From Heligmosomoides polygyrus polygyrus (lineage: Eukaryota > Nematoda > Chromadorea > Rhabditida > Heligmosomidae), in NCBI GenBank assembly GCA_947396885.1, contig OX377206.1, forward strand, positions 19,463,114 through 19,527,113: a stretch of DNA of 64,000 nt, read 5' to 3'. Under the pieces are notes generated by a model. The model was given only the letters and a program-made list of their open reading frames with translations, did no database searches and was not told where the DNA came from. The stretch's first letter is position 1. Each line of letters starts with the position of its first letter. Positions 32,998 through 45,000 of this stretch are shown here, one piece after another. A program made the translations under genes and the position numbers.

Positions 32998-34389
32998 CGA
33001 TGTTAGAATACCTTCAAAATCTTGTTCACCGCCTTTCTGGAGATGAGGGGGGTGGTAGGGAAAGGGCAAAGGAAGAAGCCGACGAAATGGCGCGCATTGC
33101 AGGGGAACAGCTGATTTGAACAGGGTGCATTTTTAGCGATAGAGAGTAAAATCCACCTGGGTAAGCGAGTATACCCAACTCCGCCACTGGTCGTAATATT
33201 ACCGGGCACTTTACCCGTGGCTTGTGGGCAAGGTATATGCCGCACGCTGAGTAGGTTTCTATCCAGAGTACACGCGTTGTTGCGTGTGGTCTAGACGGGG
33301 ACCTGGGGTAGACCGAATACAATAATTATCAGTTTCATGACGAAATTACAAACGTCTGAGAAATTTGAAACTTTCAGAGCCGGTTTTTTGTTGCAAAAAT
33401 TTCATTTTTTCGCTGTCAACCACCTGCACTCATGTGGGCAAACCTCATTGAACGGCGACCCAAGGGCTAAAAATGCTATCGTCACGTGCCACCTGCTCCT
33501 TATATCTTAGAAGGCTAATTTGTTGTCAGTACGAAGGGCATTATAATAATGCAAGAGTTAGGGTTCCTAATGTACACAGTACACTAGAGCACCTTTTCCT
33601 CTGTCAGATCATCCCACACTCGGTTGAATTCTGCAGATGTAATTTGTCCATTATATAGGCTCGCCTTTCAAAGATAGCACTCAGACGACGTTTCTGATTT
33701 CTGAGCTGCTCGGAGGTTCCTGTTGTTGTCGGAGAACCTTCGCCGGTCGGGTAAGTGCTTAGCTGTCTTTCAGAACACTACTTATGAGATCAACGCAGAG
33801 AGCGATGTGTGAATCAGGAGAGGCTAATCTCCCAACTAAGCGTCCACATAAAGAAGATAATGGCGCTCTTCACCTTCAAACCTGATTCCTTGCCCTTTCG
33901 AAGGTTTCAAACATCATCGTCGAAGACCTTCGAAGTTTATAGTGCTTTTGTAATTCTGCATTGTTACATTTATGAGGCTGAAAATGCCTTCCATCAAAAT
34001 ATCGCTATATGAGTTCGTGTTTCGTATACACGTAAACAAGCAACCGTTACTTTTTTTTTGAGTGCAATACAATCGGATTTGAGAGACTCAGTGGGTTTCA
34101 GTGAACGCTTTCATTTTTTTCTAAAGTAATTAGGCTTTCTCGTCTAGAGACGACCACTTGAAGAAGAGGAAGTGAAGCAGAGGACTATCGATGAACCCCT
34201 TGGTGCTCTAGTTGGTTTTCGATGAAATAGAAACATGCCTTATGCTAACCTCCTGGGACTAGCCCGGATTTCGAGTTGTGCTCGGACGATACCCTATGGT
34301 TCATTGACGTCTCTAATATTTCAAAGATTCCTAGACAGAACTGGAGACTCATGTAGGCGAATCGGTTTCGGCCGAATATAGAGAATGCA

Positions 34390-34676
34390 AAACGGCGTTA
34401 TTCAGTTCCTGTTTGTGATGCTATACACTACTCTTACGGGATACCGTGGAAGCAAATTAAATTTTGAATTTGAGCATTTCAATGATTTGTGCCCAACTAC
34501 ATAGCTGCCATGTTTGTACGTTATCCCTCCCAGACAAGACAAAGCCGTCATCAATTCGTCGAACCAGCGGATGGAAGGCTTGGTTGGTCTACGGGGTATC
34601 CGAAACAGGAACCTCAATTCGAGGTGCAAGCGATAACGGTAGCCTCCTCCGACTGCGCTACCACACGCCCACCGCT
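34390..34676 (-). repeat. SINE copy
   Basis: Minus-strand head TGGGCGTGTGGTAGCGCAGTC, B-box-like TTCCTGTTTCGGATACCCC, the CAAGCCTTCCATCC block and the tail complement ACGGCGTTATTCAG are in order. The 3' third is diverged. Confidence 0.75.
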
Positions 34677-34999
34677 TTCCTTACTCGAAGGTGTTGTGGA
34701 CATTATGCCATCTAGCTGAACATAATGTCCTCTCTAGGTTGCAAGACAAAGCGAAGCCTACTTAGTGAAAGTGTGATTTTCTTTATGAAGAAAGCACTGG
34801 AGAGGTCTAATGCAAACCCCCACGGCTTCAGATAGCCCTTTCTGTATTCTGGACAAACTACGATGTTCAAAAACGAGAGCAGTCCAGTACTGGTTGGTAC
34901 CTCATCTTTTCTCTTTCAGATAAAAACCCATGATCTACAGTTTCGTACTGATACTCATGCGTATACATGCAAATTTCTCCAAAGTTAGCAAACGGGTAC

Positions 35000-35165
35000 T
35001 TACCCGACTTGTCTGCCAAGCACTGAGGTCTTCATACATAGGTTAGTCGCCACGATATAGTAGTGTCGACCAAACGCGCATTAAAATTGTCCCCATGATA
35101 TTCTGGGAAAATAGAATACGTGGCGTATCCCAGGCAGGGTTCGATTAGCAAAGACCTTATTCCCT
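35000..35165 (+). repeat. SINE copy, 3' fragment
   Basis: ACTTGTCTGCCAAGCACTGAG, AAACGCGCATT, AGAATACGTGGCGTATCCCAG and a final CCTTATTCCC follow the 3' half of the SINE, heavily diverged. Confidence 0.5.
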
Positions 35166-36228
35166 AACTTAACTACAAAACACCCGGGCGCAATTTTCGT
35201 CACAAACTGCGCAGAAGCGCATCCCGTGAACTTGATGTGACTTATCTATGTGCAAGTTCTCACGCTAGTTTTTTCAAAATGTAGTCCGGCTTTTTTTTTC
35301 ATCTGTCTTGAATAATGTTGACTTCAAAAATCACTATATATGCCTAGAAGATTTCATCTGAACATAGCCAAATCCTGCACTAGTCTTGCTGGAAAAAGGA
35401 AGACTTAGTAAAAAAATCCTTTCCGATAACTACAATTGTTTTCGCTCGTTTCGATATCCAACAGGCGAGACGAACATGTCTTCCGTGAGCTCTGAGAAAA
35501 GTTTTGATGGAGTTAGATCTAAGGAAATTTACCCCAAATCTTTCGTCCTGGGATGTTCTGAAGAAGCCTGACGCAGTTTCCGAACGTTTTTGTGCATCCT
35601 AACTGTCCAGTAAATCTGACTCTACCGGCTGCAAAGCCATCATTAAGTTCAAATATTTCCTCTGAAGTTCTCTCATTTTTGAGGCATTAATCGCTTAAGA
35701 AGCCAACCTAGACCGGACGGCAATATCCGCAAAGAATGCCAAAAGACTGACTCCCTTCGCGACTGAAGCCGCAACGAAGACATTCCACTCCAAAACCTCG
35801 CTTCCGTCGATTGTTTTGGAGAGGGCTAACACAATTTCCGAAGGTTTCAGTGAACACTTGCTGATCCCTGGGACAGCGTCCCTTGTTGTGATGTGGGAGC
35901 CCATCATCTCTCTGGGGGCAATACTGTTAAGCGCTTCTGAAGAATGTCGCTGTCAAAGAATGGACCGGAAAACAACGTAAATTGGTATTCGGGTGAAGGC
36001 ATGCTCCATTTTGAAAGACTTCCTTCCTGATTGTAAACCAAACACCACTTTCCGTTTCAAAGGCGTCTTCTCTTAGGCTCGCACTGATCCCTGGGGATCC
36101 CTCCGAGCTAACTACCCCTAACCTCTTCACGATTGACGACGTCGACTAGAGCTGCAGTGGTATCTTTTCACGTCATCAACGAGACGAGCCACGAACGAAG
36201 GTGTTTTCTGAACCACAAGATGCTGCTA

Positions 36229-36780
36229 TTAATTTGAGAGCGCTCCCGTTGTTTTCGCAGACGACGTCGTCGTCGCCTCCGTCGTGGCGGGCCGAATTGG
36301 GTGTTTCATAAACGCGAAGCATTATCAACTAGGGACTTAATTCCTACAGTACCCCGATGAAGCTCCGTCTCAGACCCACATCACGGCTGTCTTCGGCGAG
36401 TACGCTGTATGGTAAAATCCTGCAACTGAATTGTTGTTGATGAAAAGTGGTGAGACGAGAATAGAGGAGACAATCACCACTTTCCCTCCGCTTCCCGTTG
36501 CTTCACAACGAAACTGCTGCGCACGCAGTTCGTCAACGATCTGATGACACATAGCCAGCAGCAGCAACAGCAACAACAACAGCATAGACCACAGAATCTC
36601 CCGGTTCCGGGTATTGAGGGTCCCGGCGGGAAAGTAGGTCGGACTTCGGGGGAGATAGGCATTGCTGCAACCGGATTCGCCAGCGATATTCTTGAATACC
36701 ACGACGGGGTTCCGGCCTCATCGCGACTGACTCCCTCCAAAACACGGGGTCGCCTACCATCAACTGAATAAATGGGCACG
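36229..36780. other. Unassigned open region with CAG/CAA tract
   Basis: At 36551-36582 a CAGCAGCAGCAACAGCAAC-type run gives polyglutamine on the plus strand and polyleucine on the minus strand. The plus-strand frame continues with PVPGIEGPGGKVGRTSGEIG and ILEYHDGVPASSRLTPSK to a stop at 36769. At 36252 the plus strand reads FADDVVVASV, similar to a reverse-transcriptase catalytic block, but nothing around it supports that. Probably a decayed retroelement; no family was assigned. Confidence 0.25.
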
Positions 36781-37164
36781 TGATCCTAATGGAGATGGAT
36801 TTCTCGAATTGCCCATGTCGTTTGCTGTGACTGGCACGCACTGCCACTACTCGGCTAGATACGCCAAGTCATTGTGTCTACCAGTGCGAGGAGAGAGATT
36901 TTTGGGCGGCAAGCCTTTTACACAGCTTCAGGCCACCAGCGACAACACAAATCACTATCGCGAGATAGCATAAGGTGGAACCAAAGGTTTCCGCCGTTTT
37001 CGGCTTTCAAATTGAAAAAATTATAGTTCATTCAAGCCACCTATTTCAATCAGAATAGAATCTTCTGCGTTTGCCATATTTCTGTTGAAGGAGGAATCTA
37101 GTGGAACTGGTAATCTGGTTGTGGAAAATAGGGCATCTAGAGCTCGTGAATTGTCAGAAGGCCT

Positions 37165-37215
37165 TCATGACAAGCACTTGCACAGATTTCCCCTCAGAAA
37201 ATCTTTTTCAAAATA
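37165..37215 (-). CDS. Possible last exon of the 7TM receptor gene
   Basis: A consensus GTTATTTTTCAG acceptor is followed in the required phase 0 by 16 codons (YFEKDFLRGN, LCKCLS) and TGA. It would give the receptor a short cytoplasmic tail with two cysteines. A rival candidate with a weaker acceptor is at about 37800-37870. Neither can be chosen without transcript data. Confidence 0.25.
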   Translation of the reverse strand, partial: YFEKDFLRGNLCKCLS

Positions 37216-37256
37216 CTGAAAAATAACAAATTTTCCAACTCCTGGAGATTACGCAG

Positions 37257-37631
37257 GATAAAAGATAGTTAAACATTAAGCAACACAATTTTTAACGCCG
37301 TCAATTTGGAAAAGAGATATTTTGAGTTGCCGTCTGAAAAGGTGTTAGGGCTGCGTCAGTATGTAATTCCTTTGACGATACGGCACGCATTCTACTTGAA
37401 CGGAAGAATGTCGTTGGAAGCACATGAATCCGTATCTGGCCTATACAAGGACTTGCGGTACCGAGCAGATGGACAAACCAACGTTTTTCCATCCTAGACA
37501 ATTATGGAGCCGTTCTATCAAACCCCGAGGGATGGAAGGCTTGATCGTTTTGGACGTGAAACCGAACCATGAACCTGGAATCGGATGCACGCGACAGTCG
37601 GCTTATCTTCCGACTGCGCTACAACGCTCCC
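37257..37631 (-). repeat. SINE copy, diverged, with insertion
   Basis: Minus-strand head GGGAGCGTTGTAGCGCAGTCGG, B-box-like GGTTCATGGTTCGG, CAAGCCTTCCATCCC, ACTTGCGGTACC complement and GTAGAATGCGTGCC. About 90 extra bp separate the tail from the body (37280-37380). Confidence 0.7.
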
Positions 37632-37958
37632 AAATAGGTATGAAACCTTTTATTTATCATAAAACGACACATCTACTGCAGAATTTCATATTCTGCCCTA
37701 GTACTTACATTTATAACATTCACTGTAACTGATCGCCCAGCTTTTCAGAAGTTACCTTGAGCAAGTTCAGCAATATACCGCGTAATATCAAAAACGACCA
37801 TTTCATAATGATTGGCCAAGTTCAAGGGTCCAGTGAGGAGAGCTCCTGTGGAATTGTTCGGAAACCCTTTTTTCAAGCTGTTGGACATGATGAGCTCTTT
37901 TAACTCAAACGCAATTCCATAAAATAGATTGATTTTTCCCCAGTTGGGAAAGAAGGAG

Positions 37959-38276
37959 TTCAGAGACGCTGGGGCATGGGCCATGTGGTCGAAAAATAGG
38001 TGAGCCGGCCACGTAATGCGCTTCGCAGACACCCACTGGACGAGTGCCGTCACCGAATGGATTCTGCGGGATGTTAAGAGAACACCTGGACGCCCTCCAA
38101 CGCGTTGGTCGAAATTCTTCGAGAAAGCCCTGAACGAACGATATGACGCTCTTCGTGTCCCTCGAGCGAGGAGGATCCACTGGAGCACTCTGGCACATGA
38201 CACGGAACGAATGGAGCTACTGCTGGCGCCCGCTCGAGCAACTAGATGATCAACGGTCCGAGAGGTGATACAGGTG
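37959..38276 (+). mobile_element. 5'-truncated copy of the RTE element
   Basis: It matches 10408-10724 of the full element from TCAGAGACGCTG to the terminal AGGTGATACAGGTG. The encoded C-terminal domain is recognisable ([33 protein letters not shown]) with a frameshift near 38205. 5' truncation is usual for target-primed reverse transcription. It provides independent evidence for the 3' boundary of the family and lies on the opposite strand to the receptor gene. Confidence 0.9.
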
Positions 38277-38901
38277 GTAAAAAGAAAACAGTTGTTGCAG
38301 TTGGCACTCTCATCTCTAAAGGCACCAAAACAAGGGTGTAGACATGATTATTTTTCCTCTTTTTTTCTATAGCATGAAGATGGCTTGTCAGAATATCTGT
38401 AGGCACGTTAATGCTCATACTAAATTAGGAAAGATCAAAGTGGCTTCGGTTTTATTTGTTCCTCTATGACAAACAACCCTTCTTCCCTTCAAGTGGAGTT
38501 ATCATTTGTTCAAACGTCTCACGCCAATATTCGTGAGATTTTTTAACAAGAAAATCTCTCCTTATTTACCACTCAGATTTCGATCCAATCCTAACTCAAT
38601 GAAACAAGGAAACAAGTCCTAAAGCCCAATAACAAGAAAATCGGGTTTTTTGTCGTAGTGAAAAGTGGCCTAAAATTTCAAGCCAATGAAAGAGTTCCTT
38701 ACAATATAGATTTTGAAAGTACGTGTTTTCTCCACCTATGATTTTTAAACAAAACCGCAAACATCAAAGCTCTAAAACGTCGAAAACTTCACTCACACCT
38801 AGATATTTTTTTAAATTTAGATAATTTTTCTGCCCAACATAATCATAGACCAATCAAAAGGAAGGATAGAATAATCGTCATTAATGAGCAACGATACTTA
38901 C

Positions 38902-39048
38902 TTTGAGAAACATGACGGTCATATGGCGGAATTGTTCGTTGCATAGCAGAAAGACGAAGAACGGTATTGTCGCGTTCACAATGGACAGAATGTTGATGGC
39001 GTTGTTCAGAACGCACATCATGTAGTGGTGTTCGGACGAGGACGCGCC
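38902..39048 (-). CDS. Receptor exon: TM7 and start of tail
   Basis: The acceptor GCATCTTTCAG and strong donor GTAAGTATC bound 49 codons: GASSSEHHYMMCVLNNAINI, LSIVNATIPFFVFLLCNEQF and RHMTVMFLK. The Asn and Pro of the TM7 signature remain as NATIPFF. The exon is short and would not be noticed as an open frame; it was found because phase and topology required it. Confidence 0.82.
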
Positions 39049-42000
39049 CTGAAAGATGCGATATTCAGAAGATTAGAGAGTATTCCTGAGCATAAACGAC
39101 TCCTACGAACTTTGAAGCTCCTAACGGACAACTGCGGGTGAATGGATATCGAATGATGATTAAGGACTTTATCTAACTAATAAAGGGCAAAGGATAGGGG
39201 ACGGCATTACTCAAACTCTCTTTGGGATGCGCCACGCATTCTACTTCTACGGGATGTCATGGAGGTCATTTGAATGAATGTTCAGCCATACAATGACTTG
39301 CGGTAGCCAGTCGATGAGTAAGAGGAGAATAAGTCAGTAAGTCACTGAATTATTCTCCTCGGACAAGTCTGGTACATTCTCCTCGGACAAGTCTGCTACC
39401 AATTCACCAATACCGAAGCGATGGAAGGCTTTGTTAGCCAGGGCGGGAAATCCGAACCAAGCACCTGGTATCCTGCGTCAGCGGACAAGGACACAGATCC
39501 CTATGCGTGCAACATTGTAAGAGGAGGCAACATTCCCGTGAAATACTGACAATCATTTCAAAATTTCGAAGTGAAATCACTTCTGTGCCATATGTAGCCC
39601 CAGCGAAAATCTGTAATGGAAAAAGGTATACATTACTCTGGAGTTAAAGTAGATGCTTTGTCATAATTAGTTCCCATCTGTTATCAGCATCAAACATCGG
39701 CGTTGATATTTTATATTTTCTCATTTTTCCAGTCTTTTGCTGGCTCCCTCATCCCTTGCGATTAATCGAAACATTTTCGATACAACAATACGATAGGTAA
39801 GCCCAAGGACGACTTCGTTAACGCATCGGATAGCACAGCAGATAAAAAAAACAGGTTTCAGTCTAACACTAGGCACGATGGTTAAGGATTCTAAGATAAT
39901 GAATTTCGCAGCACTGATAGAGAGCTTTCTGCAAGCGCTGTTTCTCTTGAAAATGACTCCGTTTTGGTCTTCACGCTTTCACAAAAGCATACAGGAAAAC
40001 GTTTTTATTGCGAATTTACGGCAACCAATGCAAAGAAGGTATATGAAGCCATAAATCTGTACAATATGTCGTTTAGCACAAGTATCTAAGAACTCAACAC
40101 GCATTCTGCAAAAGCGACGCCTCTATGCGGGATCGAACCACAGACCTTCTGTTTACAAGACAGACGCTCTGCCACTGAGCTACAGAGGCTCAGCGGTCGC
40201 TCTTTCCAATCGCGTCCACTAATGCTTCTCCTATGAGTCATGTATACAATTGTGTGGACAGCGTATAGTGGAGTGATTTCAACACATATGCCACAATGCT
40301 TTGAGAGCGTCTTTCAATTTGTTCGCTCAAAAATTGAAATAATTAACTTAGAAAAAATTTGAAACAAGTGAGGTGAAGGGCAGAACACGATTGAACAATT
40401 CAAAACGTAAATTATGCCTATTAACGGGAGTTGCTTACTCAGTAACTCTTTAATGTTGTGCTTTTGTATCATTTCAATTCAAATCGAAACATTTTTTTGG
40501 TTCAGCAATAGTATCTAAATCCTCCCAAAGCCAGGAGGGATGAGAATTTGGTACTCGCAGGTTTAAATTAGATTGCTTCATTCTTATATGGCCACTACGC
40601 GCTTTTTTTGGTGAAAAACTGGCTTATTTCTATCTGGTATGGTATAAACTGCATACATAATATTAGTTACTGTGGTGTGGCGTAGAGCCGCAGCATTCAC
40701 ACTCACATTACCGTTTATCATAGCAGGTTACATTGACCTTATAGACGAAATACCCCTTTGAAATTCCTCTACTATGCAGCATCGAAGTTAAATGCGTGGC
40801 GGATCACACAGGCTGTTGAACACCGCCGAAATTTATCTTTATTCTGCTTTTCAGTAGATTCAGAATCCTGTCTCAGTTTCTTTTAATTCAAATGACCTGG
40901 ACAGCATTTTCAAACTTCTGAAACACTTGCATCTTGTCTCCTTCATTTCATGAAATCTATTATGAACATCGCGAAAATTAAAGTGAAATAAAGCTCTATT
41001 ACTTACATATCTATCTGCAAATGTAGTAAAAAGCCTGTTTTCAATTAGAAAGTGCATATCCGCGACAACTTTGTACTTGAAGGGCCACTACTACGCAAAT
41101 AATGAATTCAACTTTGATTCTGGGGACTGGGACAGACAGACCCACTACGCTATGCATCCGTCTCCGAAAAGGACTGAGACTTTTTCTAAGCCGTGATATT
41201 AATTGATGAGATATATCCATTTCAAAAACATTAGGTATTACATTTCACGGGAATGGAGCATGACGCTATGCACGTGGTGGGGCCTTCGTTTGAAGTAGAA
41301 TTAGTTGCACGTTCCCCTTCAACTTTCTAATGAGGTAAGCGTCTGTGACACTCCAACAACTTGGGCAATTCAGCTTCGCATTAAGTAATGAAAGAATTCT
41401 GATTGCGGATTTTAAATAAATTTCGCTAGGTAACGACTGAATACACCTTTAAAACTGTTACCGCTAATAACTCGCTAACGTTGCGCTCTGCATAGTAACT
41501 GAAGTAAACCACAGCCGAAATTCAAAAACATTATTTTCCACTGTGATTTTGAGAAGGATGAAAGTTTCCGCTTCGACTCTTTTAAAGGAAACTGTTTCGA
41601 TTAATCATGGCGAATAATAGACTCTTTCTTATCTGCGGCACTATGGTAGTGCATTCGTACAATGAGAAGGGTGGAGCAACTCAATTATTAGGTTGTCCCA
41701 TAAGTCCCCGCCGTTTTTTCAACGATTCATTGTGGATTTCGCCGGCGGTCTCTTGCATAGCGCTATGCTGCTTTCAAAAGAGAATGATCTGCACTATCAG
41801 ATCTTCTATTGCATTTCTTTTTCGTTCTGAATTTTGTCAATTTTCAACTCGTTAAAGTGAAAAGTGAAAAAGTGAAAAGTGTCCATCGCGGACAGTCGCT
41901 TCTCTTCCCTTAGGTTTGGAATTTTTTGCGCAGCTTTTTACAGCATTTGGAAGAAAATGTTCTGCAGTACAAAAATGCGTGTTGGTCCTATTTTCCCACT

Positions 42001-45000
42001 TGTCCTTTATTGATTTTTAGGCCATCAAATTGGGACGTCCGAAGCAGGAGGGTTATTTTTGACGACAGCTCCCGCTCTGTGGTAGGATTTTTTCTTGGTG
42101 TTATATGTCGACAATATCATGCTCTGTAAGAATTTTGTGTCGCGCTTATTGTCTCATGCTGATCTCTGTCAAATATGAACAAAATGCCAAAAAGAGAAAA
42201 ATCGCCTTCACCAACAACTCCTTCTTCTTGTTCAGTCTGTCCTGCTCAGTTTTATATGACACTCGAAAGTGCATGTCTTGGGCTACCAGAATACAAGCCG
42301 GCCTGCTTGCGGTCATCATTCATTACACGGATCAACGATTTTTGCACAGAATTTTAACTTCCAATGAAAAATGGTGTTTGTATGTCAACATGAAGCACCG
42401 TCTCTCCGGCAGCCTTAGCAGCACTAGAACCTGGTCGAAAGCAAAGTGAAGAAGGAAGAAGGCTCACGCCCAGAAGTGCTCATCCTTGTCGACCTGGCAG
42501 TCCATTTTTGATGACCTGAGTATTGGCAAAAATTCAAATGGCCGAGGAACAAATTATACGTTCCGGTACAACAACATGCACTTTCGAGTGTCATATAAAA
42601 CTGAGCAAGACAGACTGAACAGGGAAAAGGAGTTGTTGGTGAAGATGATTTTTCTTTTTTTGGCATTTTGTTGATATTCAGTAGAAATCAGCATGAGCCA
42701 ATAAACGCGACACAAATTCTTATAGAGCAAGATATTCTCTTTCGAACGACATATAACATTAAGCACAAAGTCCAACCACAAAGCAGGAGCTGTCGGTAAA
42801 AACAAATTTTCTCCTTCAGACGTCCCAATTTGATGACCTAAAAATCAATAAAGGACAAATAAGCAAATAGGATCAACACATATTCTTGTAGTGCAGAACA
42901 TTGTCTTGGAAATGCTATAAAAAACTGCGCAAAAATTCCAAACCTGAGCGGAGAGAAGTAACTACGCAGATGACCACTTTCTCTTTTTCCTATTTCAATG
43001 AACGACCTAAAAATGGATAAAGTTCAGGATGATAAAAATGCAATGCACCTCCTGATAGAGCAAGTCATTCTCTTTCGAGTCCTCTATAGCGCTAGGCAAG
43101 AGACCGCCGGCGAAATCCGCAATGAGTCGTTGAAAAAAAACCGGGAGAGACTTATGTATGGGAAAACCTAATGCTAATAATTATTCCTCGCCATAGATTA
43201 CCTCATTTTCACATAGAGTAGCAAAGTTATTCATTAAGTTTTCGAAGAAGGAAAAAAAGGACCGGTTTCTTCCATTCGAATGCTTAACAACCTTCAATTT
43301 TTTCATACACATACCTCACATCTTACTTATATAGACCTTTCCTTAATCAGGATGAAGGGGTAGCCTTGTAACTAAAAAAACGATGAACGGCAAAGCAATA
43401 TATTGGCTGGATAAATTGGATCTAATCGAAAATCTTCGGATATTTTGATGACTCGGATGACGCTACTTCCGCGGATCCTGCATTTTTGGATGTTTCGGAT
43501 CGGAATATCCGAATCGGTTATTCGAGAACGATTCATTCGGATCCAATGTATAAAAGGCTGAAGGTAAGAACAACAGCGTACGTGATCCTACCCGAAGAAT
43601 GGAAGGCCCCTTAGGTTGAACAATGTATAGCGAAATATCACTACGGGGCTTGTTGCGCATTTTCGGAATAGGGACCTTCTAAGGACGAAATGGCGTCCCC
43701 AAACAAATTAACCCGACGTCTGCAAAGTTACAGGTTATGCACCTGAAAACGAATCTCTCGCCGTTAAATTTTGCTTACATCCAACTTACTGCTCAAATGA
43801 GTTTCTTTTTTTTTACAACTGGGCAACTGTCCCTAGGAATTTACAGAGGCCAGGTTCACGCAGGAGACCAGTTGATGACGCTCTATTTGGGCGGTTCATC
43901 GAGACGCGTTATTGGCCTGATTGCTCCCTTGCACGTACTGTTTGGGCACGCCTAGGGAATCTTCCACAACAGTACCTCCCTTCTTACATTTTTCCGTTCC
44001 TTTCGGCGTTTGTTCCATGTCAAGGATACCCTTCATCGAGCACTTACACATCATGTGCATGTATAGGAAGGAGGGGCTGGGAGCTTACTCTTCGCTCCCT
44101 TGGCGCTTCCATTACCATTTCTGTGAATTTTTGAATGAAGATTTATTGGCTGAGTGCCAAAATATTGAAGACGCAGTGTCCGCCCCTTTGCTACGCTAGG
44201 AGGTAGAGTGCCATTTTGTCGTAAGAATATGAAGCTACTCCACAAATTTCCTTAGAAAGTACCCTTATTTCTACATCCACTCAGAGCATTTTTTCGTCTG
44301 AAGCGATTAAACAAAAACGTATCTAGCCACGTAAACTTTTCACTCACCTTCAGCGCCACAGCGGCATGCGTCAGCGTTGCGGGACCTTCTAACAGTAGAT
44401 GAGATACGGTAGTGGCCACGGTCATTCGAATAACGCATTTTCGTCGTTGTGAAAAAGCTTCTCCTAGTTCCTTAAAACGTTGCATTCACTCCTTGTTCAG
44501 AAAGTGTCGCTTCAGATGACATTAAGATGTGCATAGTGAGGTTTCACCAGATGAATCCCACCGCGTAATTTTTGCGACTTTTTGAAATGAACGTCAAAGT
44601 GCTAGCGAAAGCTGCCGCTAATTCTCGTCGCAAAAACTCATACACTCTAAGGAATCAGTGCTTATGTACTCTCAAGTAATTTGGTAGGTAGGTAGGCAGG
44701 TAGGTATAGGTATTCTTAGAGTCCACAGTTATTGAGAAACCCTGATTGAGAGGCAACCTTAGATCGCAGCTCGAGCTAAGTGAACAGTGCGGTCCAACCA
44801 CCTAACCTAGACCTGATGCAGCTGTTGACAAGGGCCTTCTCTTGCTTAAAAAACAATGCTATTAGTGTATGCAGATTAAGCGAGTATTTTCCATATCATC
44901 GTTGTTATTCTGGAAGACAACCGTCAACGACGACAGCAAACGGCAAAGACGAACCTTGAATGTGAATTGCTTAACGATAAGAATCGAACAAACAAGCATC

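Noticed and set aside
36247..36280. FADDVVVASV as a reverse-transcriptase active site
   Set aside because: No other reverse-transcriptase block lies within 500 bp in any frame, and a GACGTC-type repeat can produce the motif by chance.
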